Origin: Hysterangium stoloniferum | Lineage: Eukaryota > Basidiomycota > Agaricomycetes > Hysterangiales > Hysterangiaceae | Assembly (NCBI GenBank): GCA_015178975.1 | Contig: WHVD01000002.1 | Coordinates: 1,488,001 to 1,552,000, forward strand | Direction: 5' to 3' | DNA: 64,000 bases | In this document: piece by piece, positions 33,072 through 44,133 of the stretch | How the letters are laid out: each line of letters opens with the position of its first letter | How positions within the stretch are numbered: position 1 is the first letter of the stretch | Notes under the pieces: generated by a model | What the model was told of the DNA's origin: nothing | The model's database searches: none | Seen by the model: the letters and a program-made list of their open reading frames with translations, nothing else | Translations under genes and position numbers: made by a program

Positions 33072-33961
33072 TTACCAATGTGTATTGCCGTATTCAATCC
33101 ACGAATCACGATGTTGTTCTTCATTCCAAGACAATAGCGCTTCATGGAGCTCTGAAAGAAAAAGATTGTGGCTAACGATAACGATATGTGGGACACCGTC
33201 AGGAAGTTGGTTGGCGGACTGAATCGGACGGTCTTCAAGCAACTCCGCGGGCGGTGAGGGAAGATAACGACCGTATCTATGGATCAGGTACTGCAGCACC
33301 AAGACACCTCTTTCAGCAACATCAGTTGGACACTCTCCGTCAGGTGGACGATGCAACCGCGCTTCCTGACTGCTAGGATGGTAGCCACCAGTGCGCAACC
33401 TCCGTGCTCTGGAATAGTCACACCATCGCATACACTCTTCGACTTCAGGCCCATGCGCCTGCTCTCTAAGACGCGAAAGTGTCTTCAATTCCAAAGTGCT
33501 GGAATGAACATCTATAATGGCCTGCGCAGTCGCCTTTGCTCTTGCCATGTCAGAGGAATAAATAGCGTCGGTTCGAACGCTGGCCCATTCTTGCCCAAGT
33601 TGTCTAGCCTGATCCTGACCTCTTGTCGTCAGTTCGTCTTCCAGTCCATTGGCCCTACGAGTGTCCACATTTGAATTGCTCTATTAATCAAGATATGTGA
33701 GTAGAAATTAAAAGAGGAATCAGGCACAGTGCTGACTTGTGCATGGCGGATGAAGGAGAATACGGCGTATTTATACACTGTATCTTTATCCTCAGATTTG
33801 GACTGTGTCCTCGATCCATCTGGAGAGACTTCAACTTCGCCTGTTTCGGGGACATTGTATGTTCCTTGTTGCCAATATGACAAGTCCAAACCGAAAGTCT
33901 TTTGATAGCATCCATGTGGGCTCTCCAAAGGACGGTCTCCCAGGCGAACGACAAAATGCAT
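33072..33961 (-). CDS. Histidine phosphatase (phosphoglycerate-mutase-like) family protein
   Basis: Exons 33738-33961 plus one base (to 33737) and 33072-33680 flank a 56 bp GT-AG intron and give 277 residues. The branch-1 histidine phosphatase RH motif (FSFIRHAQSNSN) is split right after HAQ by the intron. The usual ELTTRGQDQARQLG, AIYSSDMARAKATAQAI and late VSHNLFLSEL (second catalytic His) follow. About 70 residues precede the RH motif. It is likely a cytosolic phosphatase; the substrate cannot be inferred. There is a close paralogue upstream (34005-34763) and a relic downstream, so this is a small tandem array. Confidence 0.85.
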
Positions 33962-34004
33962 CCTGTGGATATATTAGCAACCGAAAATGGCCTAATAAAA
34001 ACTA

Positions 34005-34763
34005 TTACAATGGTGTATTGCCATATTCCATTGATGAATGTTGTTTTGCATTCCAAGACAATAGTGCTTCATAGAGCTCTAAAAGAAAAATATCGTGACT
34101 GACAACAACGATATGTGGGACACCATCAGGAAGTGGGTTAGCGAACTCCGTCGGCGGTGAGGAAAGATAGCGACCGTATCTATGGATCAGATACTGCAGC
34201 ACCAAGACACCTCTCTCAGCAACATCAGTTACAGATTCTCCGCCAGGCAGACGATGCAACTGCCCATTCTGACTGTCAGGTGCGTAGCCACCGGTGGGCA
34301 ACCTTCTTGCTCCGGAAAAATCGCCGAGTAGCATACACTCTGTGATTTCTGGGTCAAGATATTGCTTTCTAAGGAGCGAAAGTGTCCTCGATTCTAGCGC
34401 GCTGGAATGAGCATTTACAATGATCTGGACAATCAGGTTTGCTTCTTCCGCGTCAGAGGAATAGATAGCGTCGATTCGAACGTCGGCCCAATCTTGGCCA
34501 AGTTTCGTAGCCTGAGTTTGATTTATTGTCGGGAATTTCTTTGGCGAAAAAAGAACCCTGTTGAAGTCTGGAGGGTGGATGAAGGAGAATACGGCGTATT
34601 TATACTTTGTATCTTGAGCCTCATATTGGGACTGTGTCCTCGAACCACCTGGACATATTTCAACTTCGCCTATTTCGGGGACTTTGGATGTTCGTTGTTG
34701 AATATCTGACTGGTCAACACGTGTCAATGAAGACATAGAGGTAAGAGCTTCTTCGCCAGCCAT
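34005..34763 (-). CDS. Histidine-phosphatase-like paralogue lacking the catalytic RH motif
   Basis: A single open frame of 252 residues from ATG. It aligns along its length with the neighbour (KYKYAVFSFI...AIYSSDAEEANLIVQIIVNA...DVAERGVLVLQYLIHRYGR...VVSHDIFLLELYEAL). Where the neighbour has FSFIRHAQ this one reads FSFIHPPDFNRVLFSPKK, and the following NGLEDELTTRG text is replaced by TINQTQATKLG. The first catalytic Arg-His is therefore gone while the second His (VSH) remains. The frame has stayed open, so it may be a pseudoenzyme, but a recent pseudogene with a small in-frame deletion is equally possible. Confidence 0.7.
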   Translation of the reverse strand: MAGEEALTSMSSLTRVDQSDIQQRTSKVPEIGEVEICPGGSRTQSQYEAQDTKYKYAVFSFIHPPDFNRVLFSPKKFPTINQTQATKLGQDWADVRIDAIYSSDAEEANLIVQIIVNAHSSALESRTLSLLRKQYLDPEITECMLLGDFSGARRLPTGGYAPDSQNGQLHRLPGGESVTDVAERGVLVLQYLIHRYGRYLSSPPTEFANPLPDGVPHIVVVSHDIFLLELYEALLSWNAKQHSSMEYGNTPL

Positions 34764-35397
34764 TTAGCTACTCTGTTAGAAAGGGGAAAGTTGTAGCTCC
34801 GCACTTCAAATGATTAGGGGGTATCATGGCGGACCATTTGATTTTTTGCTGTTTCATTTTTTGTCTCAATCCGGCTGTGAATCAGCTTCAGACCGTGAGA
34901 GATGTCTCTCCAACATGTCATAGAGTGTCGTTACCCTGGTCACATCACGCAATCATCACGGCGCTATCGTTCTCCATATGATCGTCAGCGATGACAACGA
35001 GCTCGGGTTTTAGTCTTGCCCCGCACTCGACGCATTTGATCAGTCACTAAACTCTATATAACACAATACCTATGTATTAGTCGGTTATCTTTTTTTATTG
35101 TTAAAAATAATACTGTGATTAATCCTACAGATAGGCTAATTTCAATTGAGAGACACAAGAGAGACAGGGATTTGATTTAGGTGCTGGAAGTGCTACTGCG
35201 CTTACGATGCACCGTATAACGGTAGATAGATATAGTTCTAAAGCAGAGTTACAATAATTGAACAGGATGCTGTTGCAAATATATTTCTAACTAATAGAAA
35301 TGAATAATTAAATTTATTTGAAAATATAATATATACAACTAATTGCTAAATGCCAGTCGTATTAAACCAACAAAATTCAAGTTCTGAACAGAAATAT
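34764..35397. other. AT-rich intergenic, no gene recognised
   Basis: Becomes strongly AT-rich from about 35060. No frames of note. Confidence 0.45.
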
Positions 35398-36556
35398 TTA
35401 GGCAAGCCCCCCTACTTGTAGAAGATGAGCCCAGACTTTATCCTTATTCATCTTCTGCCTAGCTGTGAAGTGAGGATTGATAGGGTTGACTTTCTCGTCC
35501 CAGAATTGAGTATGTTCGGTGAGAGAGCGTCCTTCGGGATTTGCTAGCAAATAAAATGGCACTTCGGCGTACGATTCGGCCGAGGCCCCCATGATGGCGA
35601 GGAAACACCTCATAAATAGAGATATATACCACACATGCGCTGAGTTATTCACGATGTTTGTGTTGACATACCCAGGGAAGACATGCGTAAAGATAACCTT
35701 TGGATTCCGATCGGCCAGAATCTAGCCATATTTGGCCCTTAACTGGGCCCATGATCTCAGAAGTCAATAACGCACCTGGGTCACTATATCGATGATATTG
35801 GAGTCTCGGGAATACATTGCATTCATGCCGTACCTGCCCTCAGCTTTAGCTTTTAACAGCTCGAGATCATCATAGTCTGTAGGCTGCAACGTAAATCCTG
35901 GTGACATAATGGACATTACGCCTCTTTTAACAGTCGAGTCTGGACTACCGGCAAGACGATAGGCAAAAATGAACCGTGATAGGACCTGTACTGCATAATG
36001 TTGATCGTGGCCTTCAGCAGTTGGTAAAAACGTTCCGTTTGGTTGCCCGCCTGCCGGTGTAAGATTAGTGTACTCAATAATCAAGTGACACAATACATGT
36101 TAGTTGTTCACTCGCCTTGCGAAAGAATAAGATAATCGATCCCTCGTGGGCCTGCACGATCACTCACAATCTCTGCGACACGTTTAGCTTCAGAAACCAA
36201 GCTGAGATCGGCTTTGATGAAAAGATGCTCAGATTTTATTGTCTGTTGCGTCTGCTGAGAAAGTTCGGCGAGGTTTTTCAAGATTGCGTTGGCTGACGCA
36301 TCGAGCTTACGATTAGGCTTTCGGAAACAGATCTTTTTCAAAGTAGCTCTTCACCTTTTACTTCATTCCTGCCGATAATCCAAACTGTAGCACCGGCTCT
36401 AGCGAATCGAGTGGCAACTGCTTCCCCAATGCCTTGTGTTCCGCCAACGACTACGACGACAGCGCCCGGCAGTGTTGTAGACACATTGCTCTGGATGATA
36501 GTGGAACGTTTCATGGAATTATAGAGTAACCGCTTAAGCCCGAGCGGCCGCAGCAT
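35398..36556 (-). CDS. Short-chain dehydrogenase/reductase (SDR), possibly frameshifted
   Basis: The Rossmann start is clear (VVVVVGGTQGIGEAVATRFA...VWIIGRN), followed by FIKADLSLVSEAKRVAE and RGIDYLILSQG. Then come GQPNGTFLPTAEGHD, RGVMSIMSPG, LADRNPKVIFTHVFPGYVNT and a C-terminal SYAEVPFYLLANPEGR. The order matches fungal NAD(P)-binding SDRs. Two introns fit well: 36051-36115, with a GC donor (AAG|GCGAGT), and a 54 bp intron between DIVTQ and ILADRN. Between GEELL and KKICFRK (about 36338) the frame changes without a good splice solution. This may be a 1 bp error, a real frameshift or an unusual intron. A canonical YxxxK is not evident. Confidence 0.7.
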
Positions 36557-37177
36557 GACTCATACTGCAAGTTCAATCAAGCACAGCTTTGTCGGACTCG
36601 GAGAAAGAATATATCATAAGCCAGGTATACTTGTTATTTTGTTATTTTGTTCCGGCCACCACACCAACTAGCGAGATTGCTCAGCCTGTAAGAATTATAT
36701 CGAATATTGTTCTTTCTGAGAATGTCTTACGCTGTCTTTTTCAACATACTCTTCTGTCCCCAAGCCAACGCTCTTGACATGTATGTACACAAGTTGATTA
36801 GTCGGTGTACTTCACGGCTTTCTCGCATATCAATCAATCCATCTTTCTTAATTGAAACTCATTGGCAGCACTGAGGCACTGATTCTCGGTCTCAGAATGA
36901 TCTGCCTGACCGTGGAAGGTATAAAACACCGCTAAGGACAAACATGATGTTTTCGCGAAGAGTACGATTCTCAGGTCGAAATTCAGAGCTAATGAGTTGC
37001 GCTCGTGATTTTGTCTATACAAGACCAAAATCCGAAATAGCGGGACACATCTACTAGTACTCTAAGACGTTAGACTATCATGATGAACCCGACACCTTAT
37101 GACAACTCAAACTGGACCGCCCAATCCACCCTTATTGGAGGAATCCAATTGTATTTCGTTGGTCATATGATCCGCCG
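36557..37177. other. Intergenic, no gene recognised
   Basis: Short frames only (60-64 codons), none with recognisable motifs. Confidence 0.4.
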
Positions 37178-37299
37178 TCATGCGTAGGGTTGCTCGCACC
37201 AGGTTACGCATACGTAGGGTTGCTCGCACCAGGTTACGCATGCATAGGGTTGCTCGCACCAGGTTACGCATGCGTAGGGCTGCTCGCACCAGGTTACAA
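37178..37299. repeat. Four-copy 30 bp tandem repeat
   Basis: About four units of TAGGGTTGCTCGCACCAGGT plus TACGCATGCG, with one or two substitutions each. The unit ends carry a short self-complementary TACGCATGCGTA. The array lies 0.5 kb upstream of the GH79-like gene. Confidence 0.85.
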
Positions 37300-37818
37300 C
37301 CAATCCAACTTTGCCTGTTGGCTGATATATATTTACCAGTGATAATTATATCAAAGATCTGTCTAGGAGGCGATAGGTACGGCCGCTAATCTAAAATAAG
37401 TGGTTTAGCCGTTCAGGTAGACAAAGAATTTATTACAACCAAATCTTTCCCTCATTATGGCCACCCCATGTTCTTTGCTCTGATTTTAATGATGAACCAA
37501 AAGTATGTATAAAAACTCAAACAATATTAATCCAATTTCAATTTGTTCAAGTCTCCGGGTTCAATCTCGTCTGGCGATGCGGTGAGGCGCTCGCTCCGCT
37601 TCTAGAACCTGGGAGTACACGGATAACCGCTTAGAATAGCCCATGGAAATGTGATGTTTTACGTGAGAGTGTCAAATAAATTGTACATTATCTCATGCCC
37701 CTCGTCTACTAATAGAACAACCCAACAACCCCCACGGTGATCTACGTTGCGCAGCAAGTCTCAAAACATATTTTCCTTTCCCCTCCTTCGATTACCCCTC
37801 TATTAATTTCTTTCACAA
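37300..37818. other. Upstream region of the GH79-like gene
   Basis: No coding potential. A pyrimidine-rich stretch (tttcctttcccctccttcgatt) lies about 40-60 bases before the ATG, as is common in fungal promoters. Confidence 0.4.
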
Positions 37819-40281
37819 ATGTTTTGTACTTTTGTGATATCCCTGCTTATCTGGGGAGTCCATGGCAATGTTACTATTTATACTGATCAATCCCCCTTTT
37901 TCGCAACTAGCGTGGTCACCTCCTCATTTCCAAATTACACTGCGGCCTCAGCATTTGACCCGACATCCCTCACACCACCTGCTGTCCCCTCTCCACCGAT
38001 ACCCACACAATTTCCTGTTCAACTTTTTAGTGGTGGGATGGCAAATTTGAGTTTACCGCAAACGGGGGCCTTCGTGGGGTTTAGTGTGGAGCTGTCGATC
38101 GCAGACACCATTTGTGAGCCTTTCCACTTGACAAAGCCTTTTTCGCGTCTCATTCCTAACATCCATAATACAGTTGGGAAAAACGGGTAATTATCTTTTG
38201 GCCATCATCTGCTGACTAGTGTACTTCTGACAGCTTTTAGAACACATATTAACCCAGTTTTTTTGAATCTCATGGCTAACATCCAGGCACGAGCTGGGAG
38301 ATCCGTTGTACGTGTTGGAGGAAATACACAAGAAAAGGCCGTCTTCTTTCCTCAAGGTTTGCCTGGCGGAGCCACCTTATTGAAGACGGAATCAAATCCA
38401 AATACTCCAGTGCGTGCATCCGCCTTTTCTTCTTTGCTGTGCATAATCAATAGCACGTCGTACAGACGGACACACCAACAATAGAGGTGGGGATCGATCT
38501 GATATTTGCTATGGCCAATATATCCTCCCTGGTAAACACGCAATGGTATATCGGTGTACCATTCAACGACACCACTCAGCCCCGACTCGGAATTGCCGAA
38601 GCTAGTGAACAGATCCTAGGGGAGTATCTTCTCGGCCTCCAGGTAGCTAATGAACCGGATCTGTATGGCACTGTAAGTGATGTAATTTGAGCAATGAGGG
38701 GTATCTCACACTAGTCTGCAGCACGGCCTACGCCCCAGTACCTACGCCCCAGCCGACTTTGTACAGGATTATCAGACCATGATAACGGCTATCCAAACTG
38801 ACACGAATATAAAGAACAAGACGAATCTCATCGGTCCCAGTTTGTGCTGTTTCTGGACCCCTGAGCAAGTATTCGATGCCGGCTTCTTGAATTTCGCGGA
38901 CAGCCTTGCGTATCTGGCCGTCGAGCAGTCAGTATCTTATTTTATTTTATCATTAATATGGACAAAGTTCTCTAATTTATCATTTGCAGCTGTGAGTGTG
39001 TAAGTTATTGATATGGTATATCTTTTGTAACATTGACACACTAGATGCGGACACACGGTGTCCTGACGTAAGTGAACCAACTATTGACGTTGTCGGTTAA
39101 TTTTTAAAACATCCTGTCCATCATTACAGGGGCACGGGAATATTAAACAGTCGCAAGATGCACTCCCGGAGTACATGAGCCACACCTTGGCAGTTTCTCA
39201 AATGCTGGCTTACCTGAATACCGCGAATATTGCACAAGCGCACGGAAAACCGCTAATTATGATGGAAACCAACACAGCGTCGTGCGGAGGTTTTCCTGGC
39301 CTGTCTGACAGTTTCGGGGCAGCGCTTTGGGGACTGGACTGGGCTCTTCAGATGGCGTACTCGAATTTCAGCGGTGCTATGATGCATGTTGGTGGACAAA
39401 ATGTGTATTATAATGTTTGTCGCTTCATCTGTCCTCGCCAAATTCCACTGACGTATTCTAGCCCTTTACACCGCCCCCAGGGGCCTTGGTAAGGAAAGCG
39501 CAGTGGACAATCGGACCAATGTACTATGTTGCCCTCATAGTTTCAGAGATTTTTGGCTCGTCAAATGCTTCCAGGATAACTGATCTCTTTCAAAACTCTA
39601 ATAATCCTTTTACACCTGGCTATGCGATCTACGAGAATGGCAATCCCATGAGAGTCGCGCTGTTCAATTTCATCACCGATCCGAGTGGGGCAAGTAACTA
39701 TACAGCGCAGATTTCTATTGGGGGTGGTACTACTGGACAACAGAACGCAACACCATCTAAGGTGTTTGTCCGATATTTCACGGCACCGTCGGTAACAACA
39801 AAGGGTGGCTTTGTATGGGCAGGACAAGTGAGATCCTGATTTGTCCTATGTCCAATGTCCCTCATGAATGTTATAGACCTTCGGAGGAACGTTTTCATCA
39901 AATGGAATTCCTCAAGGAACCCTGGAGAACGTGACTATTAACTGCGATACCACTAACAATGTCTGTTCCGTCCCGGTTCCCGCACCTGGATTTGCGCTAG
40001 TTTTCCTTACCGACGAGGCACTTGAAGAGTCCACACCAAATCCAACAGCGCACCTAACATTTGCAACAACCGTAACAACCGTCTCCTTACGGAACACGGT
40101 GACAATCGACCCAGCGGTGTTAGCTACTTCGAATGGGCATGGAGGTCTCAACCAACAAAGAGGAAGTACGAGCTTTGGGAGCAGTGGTGCTGTTCGGACA
40201 TATTCATTTCAAGCATTCGTTACATTTTTATGTGTTATTATTGGCTTTATCATGGTTACTATAGGCAACTTCGTATCATAG
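37819..40281 (+). CDS. Secreted GH79-like glycoside hydrolase, membrane or GPI anchored
   Basis: A multi-exon gene. Supported exons are 37819-38113, 38174-38186, 38241-38409, 38466-38672 and from 38722, with two or three small exons around 38930-39060. A long exon from about 39130, one from about 39462 and a last one from about 39877 follow. The protein starts with a signal peptide (MFCTFVISLLIWGVHG). It contains VRVGGNTQEKAV, LLGLQVANEPDLYG (probable acid/base Glu in NEPD), LIMMETNTASCGGFPG (probable nucleophile Glu) and MMHVGGQNVYYN. A beta-sandwich-like C-terminal part follows and the protein ends in a hydrophobic segment (FVTFLCVIIGFIMVTIG). Motifs and layout match the fungal GH79 (beta-glucuronidase-like) family. 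It presumably trims glucuronic-acid-bearing glycans at the cell surface. The small middle exons are uncertain. Confidence 0.87.
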
Positions 40282-41693
40282 TCAGAGGGTATTTACAAAG
40301 TATTTGCTTTGGGTGTGTAGTTAGACTTAATATTTTTATTACCAGCGTATGAGAGCACGGTTTTTTACTGGCGTGGACGGCCGTCATGAAAAGCGGGTAT
40401 TATTTATCCAGCGTTGCCCCTACACTCTTATTATTAAAACGGCAATATAAAACTAAATTATCGTAGCGACGAACGGACTCGGACATCCACTGTATGTCGC
40501 TCGTCCCGAAGAATACCTTCCAGCCTCCCTTTAAAGCACATTACTCGGATGGCAACAACAATAATTCTAACTCTGACATAGAAATGACCTGATGAAATTA
40601 TTGCGTTGCGCCCCCCCTTCGAATTCCCCCTCCCGGAGAACTTAGGGTAGTCGGCATCAGGAAAATCTGGGCTTAACTTAAACCTACTTAATGTCTGCTT
40701 ATCATCATGATTATTGCCCATTAAGTAAAAGAAGTGTGAAATTAAGCGGAATACACTACTTATTCGCTACTTATGAGGAAGAACTTTTCCAACTCAGACT
40801 AATAGCATATAATGCATTTTTGACATCGCATATATGCGACAGTTGTGGACCGTAGTGGACCAAACACCGTCATGTGACACAGACGCGTCGCGTATATTCC
40901 AACACACTATTTACCTATTCGCCATTCGATTCGACATTTGTTGATTGACACCCGAGCTTCAATTGCCCGAATCTCAGCGTTTGATAGCTTTTGGAAAGAA
41001 TGTCCATGGATAATCGCCAAACTACATAGCTCAATAATCGTTGGCGGACTGGAATGAGAAGCCTTGGTTATTGATTGTCACTCTCGGCACAGATCGGCTG
41101 TCGCATGTGTAGTCACCGTATCGGTCGCTTACTAGCCCCGACGCAGAGATGTGAACATGTGCAGGAAGAGTTGGCATTGTTTGCGCACGAAGCGCTAGAA
41201 CTGTACTCCAGTGCATTTTTATATTACGTAATATTACGTAAGGGTAATAAATTTATTACTCTGTTTCTCAGTACATTCTCTTCCTGCACTAATAGGGATC
41301 TTTGCAAAGCACTATCAAGAACATGTTTTTGCATAGTTCATGAGATTACATAATCTTTAAATTATATCAGGCTTCACCTACGCGAACTTCTACCAGTGCC
41401 GGTCATCTCCGAAAAAAGGTTATTTCTAAAACCGTCAACTGACACTACGGCTTGTACACGTGCCAGCACAATCTGTGATCTCTAAAATTGTATGACAATC
41501 GATAACCGAGGCTTCTCATTCCTAGGTTCCTTAACTTCAGTGCCAGCAATTTTTGATTTATGCAGTCTTCCAACCATTCAAGGGTGTTGTTTCCAAAAAA
41601 CTATAATAATACGCATTTCATCCCACTAGAGTTTCTGTGCAGCACTCTTCCCTCCGACTTTCACTCTTACCAAAAAGTGTTTCCTCGTTCGCC
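40282..41693. other. Intergenic with a candidate TIR element
   Basis: No gene recognised. It contains an inverted repeat pair at 41049-41524, listed separately. Confidence 0.4.
41049..41524. mobile_element. Candidate 476 bp terminal-inverted-repeat element
   Basis: The ends GGAATGAGAAGCCTTGGTTA (41049) and its inverted partner at 41494-41524 match over about 31 bp with two differences. The interior is non-coding and AT-rich with short palindromes (attacgtaatattacgtaa). No convincing target duplication was seen. Confidence 0.4.
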
Positions 41694-41983
41694 ATGTCTC
41701 GTGACTCCGGATCAGAGAAGAAGCCGTTCAGATGCCCTTATCCTAATTGTGAGTGGACATTCGCAAGACTGGAGCATCAGGTTTGTGCATCCCGATGCGG
41801 ACATTTGAGGGCTCCTTGAATCGTGATCTGCAGACACGCCATTACCGCACCCATAGCGGGGAACGGCCCTTCGTATGTTCGTACACCGGCTGTAACTCCA
41901 GTTTCGCTCGTAACGACGATTTGAAACGACATATACGCCTTATTCACGAATGGGATAAGTCCGACGTAATTCTTTACAGATAA
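41694..41983 (+). CDS. Small two-finger C2H2 zinc-finger protein (copy 1)
   Basis: Exons 41694-41780 and 41834-41983 flank a 53 bp GT-AG intron and give 78 residues. Finger 1 is [23 protein letters not shown] split across the intron after LEHQ (C-x4-C-x12-H-x3-H). The linker HSGERPF is canonical. Finger 2 runs [20 protein letters not shown] to LIH (C-x4-C-x12-H-x4-H). Almost nothing besides the fingers is encoded, so the protein could bind DNA but has no visible effector domain. Its close paralogue lies 0.7 kb downstream with the same intron position. Confidence 0.82.
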
Positions 41984-42076
41984 TTCGTATTTTTGTTCAC
42001 AAAAGCTGACTGCCCCTCTCCCTCCAGAGCCCTTCGTACTCCTCGTCTTTTCGTGGACTAGCAGATTCTGAGGAAG

Positions 42077-42628
42077 CGGTCTACAACGCCAGCGGCTCCC
42101 ATTCGCACCGATCCTCAGAACCATTTGCTAGAAACCCGTATGTTTAGCCTGATATTCTCGTTAACTATAATCTGACAGTCTGGCAACGATCCCCCAGCCA
42201 TGACACGCAACGAGTGGTCTACAACGCCAGCGGCTCCCATTCGCACCGATCCTCAGAAACATTTGCCAGAAACCCGTATGTTTAGCCTGATATTCTCGTT
42301 GACTATAAGCTGACAGTCTGGCAACGATCCCCCAGCCATGACACGCAACGAGTGGTCTACAACGCCAGCGGCTCCCATTCGCACCGATCCTCAGAAACAT
42401 TTGCCAAAAACCCGTATGTTTAGCCTGATATTCTCGCTGACTATAATCTGACAGTCTGGCAACGATCCCCCAGCCATGACACGCAACGAGTGGTCTACAA
42501 CGCCAGCGGCTCCCATTCGCACCGATCCTCAGAACCATTTGCTAGAAACCCGTATGTTTAGCCTGATATTCTCATTGAATATAAACTGACAGTCTGGCAA
42601 CGATCCCCCCAGCCATGACACGCAACGA
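42077..42628. repeat. Four-copy 138 bp tandem repeat between the zinc-finger genes
   Basis: Units start at about 42077, 42214, 42352 and 42490 (period 137-138) and are nearly identical. Each contains gtatgtttagcctgatattc ... ctgacag, which looks like a 41 bp intron with a good donor, branch-like CTGAC and acceptor, next to a 97 bp exon-like part. The minus strand is open through the array because 138 is divisible by 3. That frame is a by-product of the repeat. Confidence 0.9.
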
Positions 42629-42679
42629 GTGCCCACGAATACTTCACGACAACCATTTCCAGCCAGGCCAGCCACATCC

Positions 42680-43025
42680 ATGAGCCAAGAAATCCCGTCT
42701 GTCCCCTCGTTCGCCATGTCTCATGACTCCGGATCAGATATAAAGCCATATCAATGCTCCTATCCTAATTGTCTGCAGAGATTTACAAGACTGGAGCATC
42801 AGGTTTGTGCATCCCGATGGGTACATTTGGTGGCTCGATTTGATTCGGGATCTGCAGACACGCCATTTACGTACCCATAGTGGGGAACGACCCTTCGCAT
42901 GTTCGTATGCCGACTGTAGCTCCAAATTCGCTCGTAAAGATGAGTTGAAACGACATGTACGCCTCGTTCACGAAAGAGATATGACCGAAGTAATTATTTA
43001 TGATCGTTTCCGAGTCAAAGGCTGA
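42680..43025 (+). CDS. Small two-finger C2H2 zinc-finger protein (copy 2)
   Basis: Exons to 42802 and 42858-43025 flank a 55 bp intron. It is 96 residues from the ATG at 42680, or 84 from the ATG at 42716, which is the one equivalent to copy 1. Finger 1 is [20 protein letters not shown] to RTH. After the HSGERPF linker, finger 2 is [20 protein letters not shown] to LVH. The leader [14 protein letters not shown] parallels copy 1 ([14 protein letters not shown]), so the duplication includes upstream sequence. The tail is longer than in copy 1 (DRFRVKG). All zinc ligands are kept in both, which suggests both are still functional. Confidence 0.82.
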
Positions 43026-44133
43026 CTACCTTCTTTCTCCACAGTTTTAGTGTCAGCGTTAGCGTTGTTCTGTTCTTGCCATTTGTGTAATGTGCTCTCA
43101 AGGGAGGAAAAGAGGTTCTTTGGAAGGAGAGGTCGGTCCGCTTGTCGCTGCGATAATTTAATTCGCACTATTCCTGAGGATATCTCTGCCTCTGCAAGAG
43201 TCTAGAGATGGCACTGGCTAAATCATATCTCTTTGTATAACGATCGTCCTACACATCTGTGAAGGGCAACGGTCTGAGTTCTCATACGTTGGAATTCAAT
43301 CTGAATATACTCAAAGTAAATACTTTACAAATATTCCCCCCGCCATTACACGGGGCAGCATATATGTGGTCACTGACCGACCACTCTAGATCGTGTGATA
43401 GAGAATAGGGTTGTGTGCATGCAAGTCACAGTGGTGAGTCTCCAATTTTCAGGCTTAAAATATCCTCCAAAATTTGTCGAAAAAATATAACGGTTTTCCT
43501 GGGAATGTTCAACGTTTTGAAACAACACAGGGAATTTTATATATTCTGAAGGATTCTCCCGGGAACTTTCTAAATTGAACTGTTTGTTTGTGCATTATCG
43601 ATGTTGGACTATGTAGTGTGGATCCCTTGTCTAGCGAAGGATCCCCTTTGTCCTTTGCCAGGTGCATACCAAAACATTACCGGTCTCCTACGTATTCCAG
43701 CATTGAGAATGCACCCAAAACTCAAGATAATTATTTGGGAAGACCCTGCAGAACTCTCCATGATATATTACATTCCCAAAGCAGTTTTAAAAATTCATGC
43801 GTTTCAGGGAAATTATATATCTTCCAAGATTTTGAGCCTCACCCATAACATACGAACAAGCCGATTAAATATCTTCCTGTTCAAGTTGATCAGAATCTGA
43901 TCTACTAATAGAGAAGTAGCATTATTTCCAGACAATCGGGGTTCGAATGTTAAGAGGGGATGCCGACAATAAAAATGTGATTATATGAGTAATAAGTCAA
44001 ATTGGAAGTGGGGTACTTTAACGGTTTAGGTAATCCTTTCCCACCCTTCTTCCACCGCGTCTACAGGCTCTTCGACGCACGAGGTCGCTTTCAAAACGCC
44101 AATAGCAACTATAGTCAAGGAAATCCATATGAA
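43026..44133. other. Intergenic, no gene recognised
   Basis: Two overlapping frames near 43588-43900 have no motifs. The RAD17 upstream region begins around 44000. Confidence 0.4.

Noticed and set aside
37107-37289. Minus-strand frame MRNLVRATLRMRNLVRATL
   Set aside because: Reading through the 30 bp tandem repeat; no other support for a gene.
42161-42538. Minus-strand 125-codon frame with a repeated 46-residue unit
   Set aside because: It is open only because the tandem unit length is divisible by three. There is no start context, no domain, and the array lies between two plus-strand genes.
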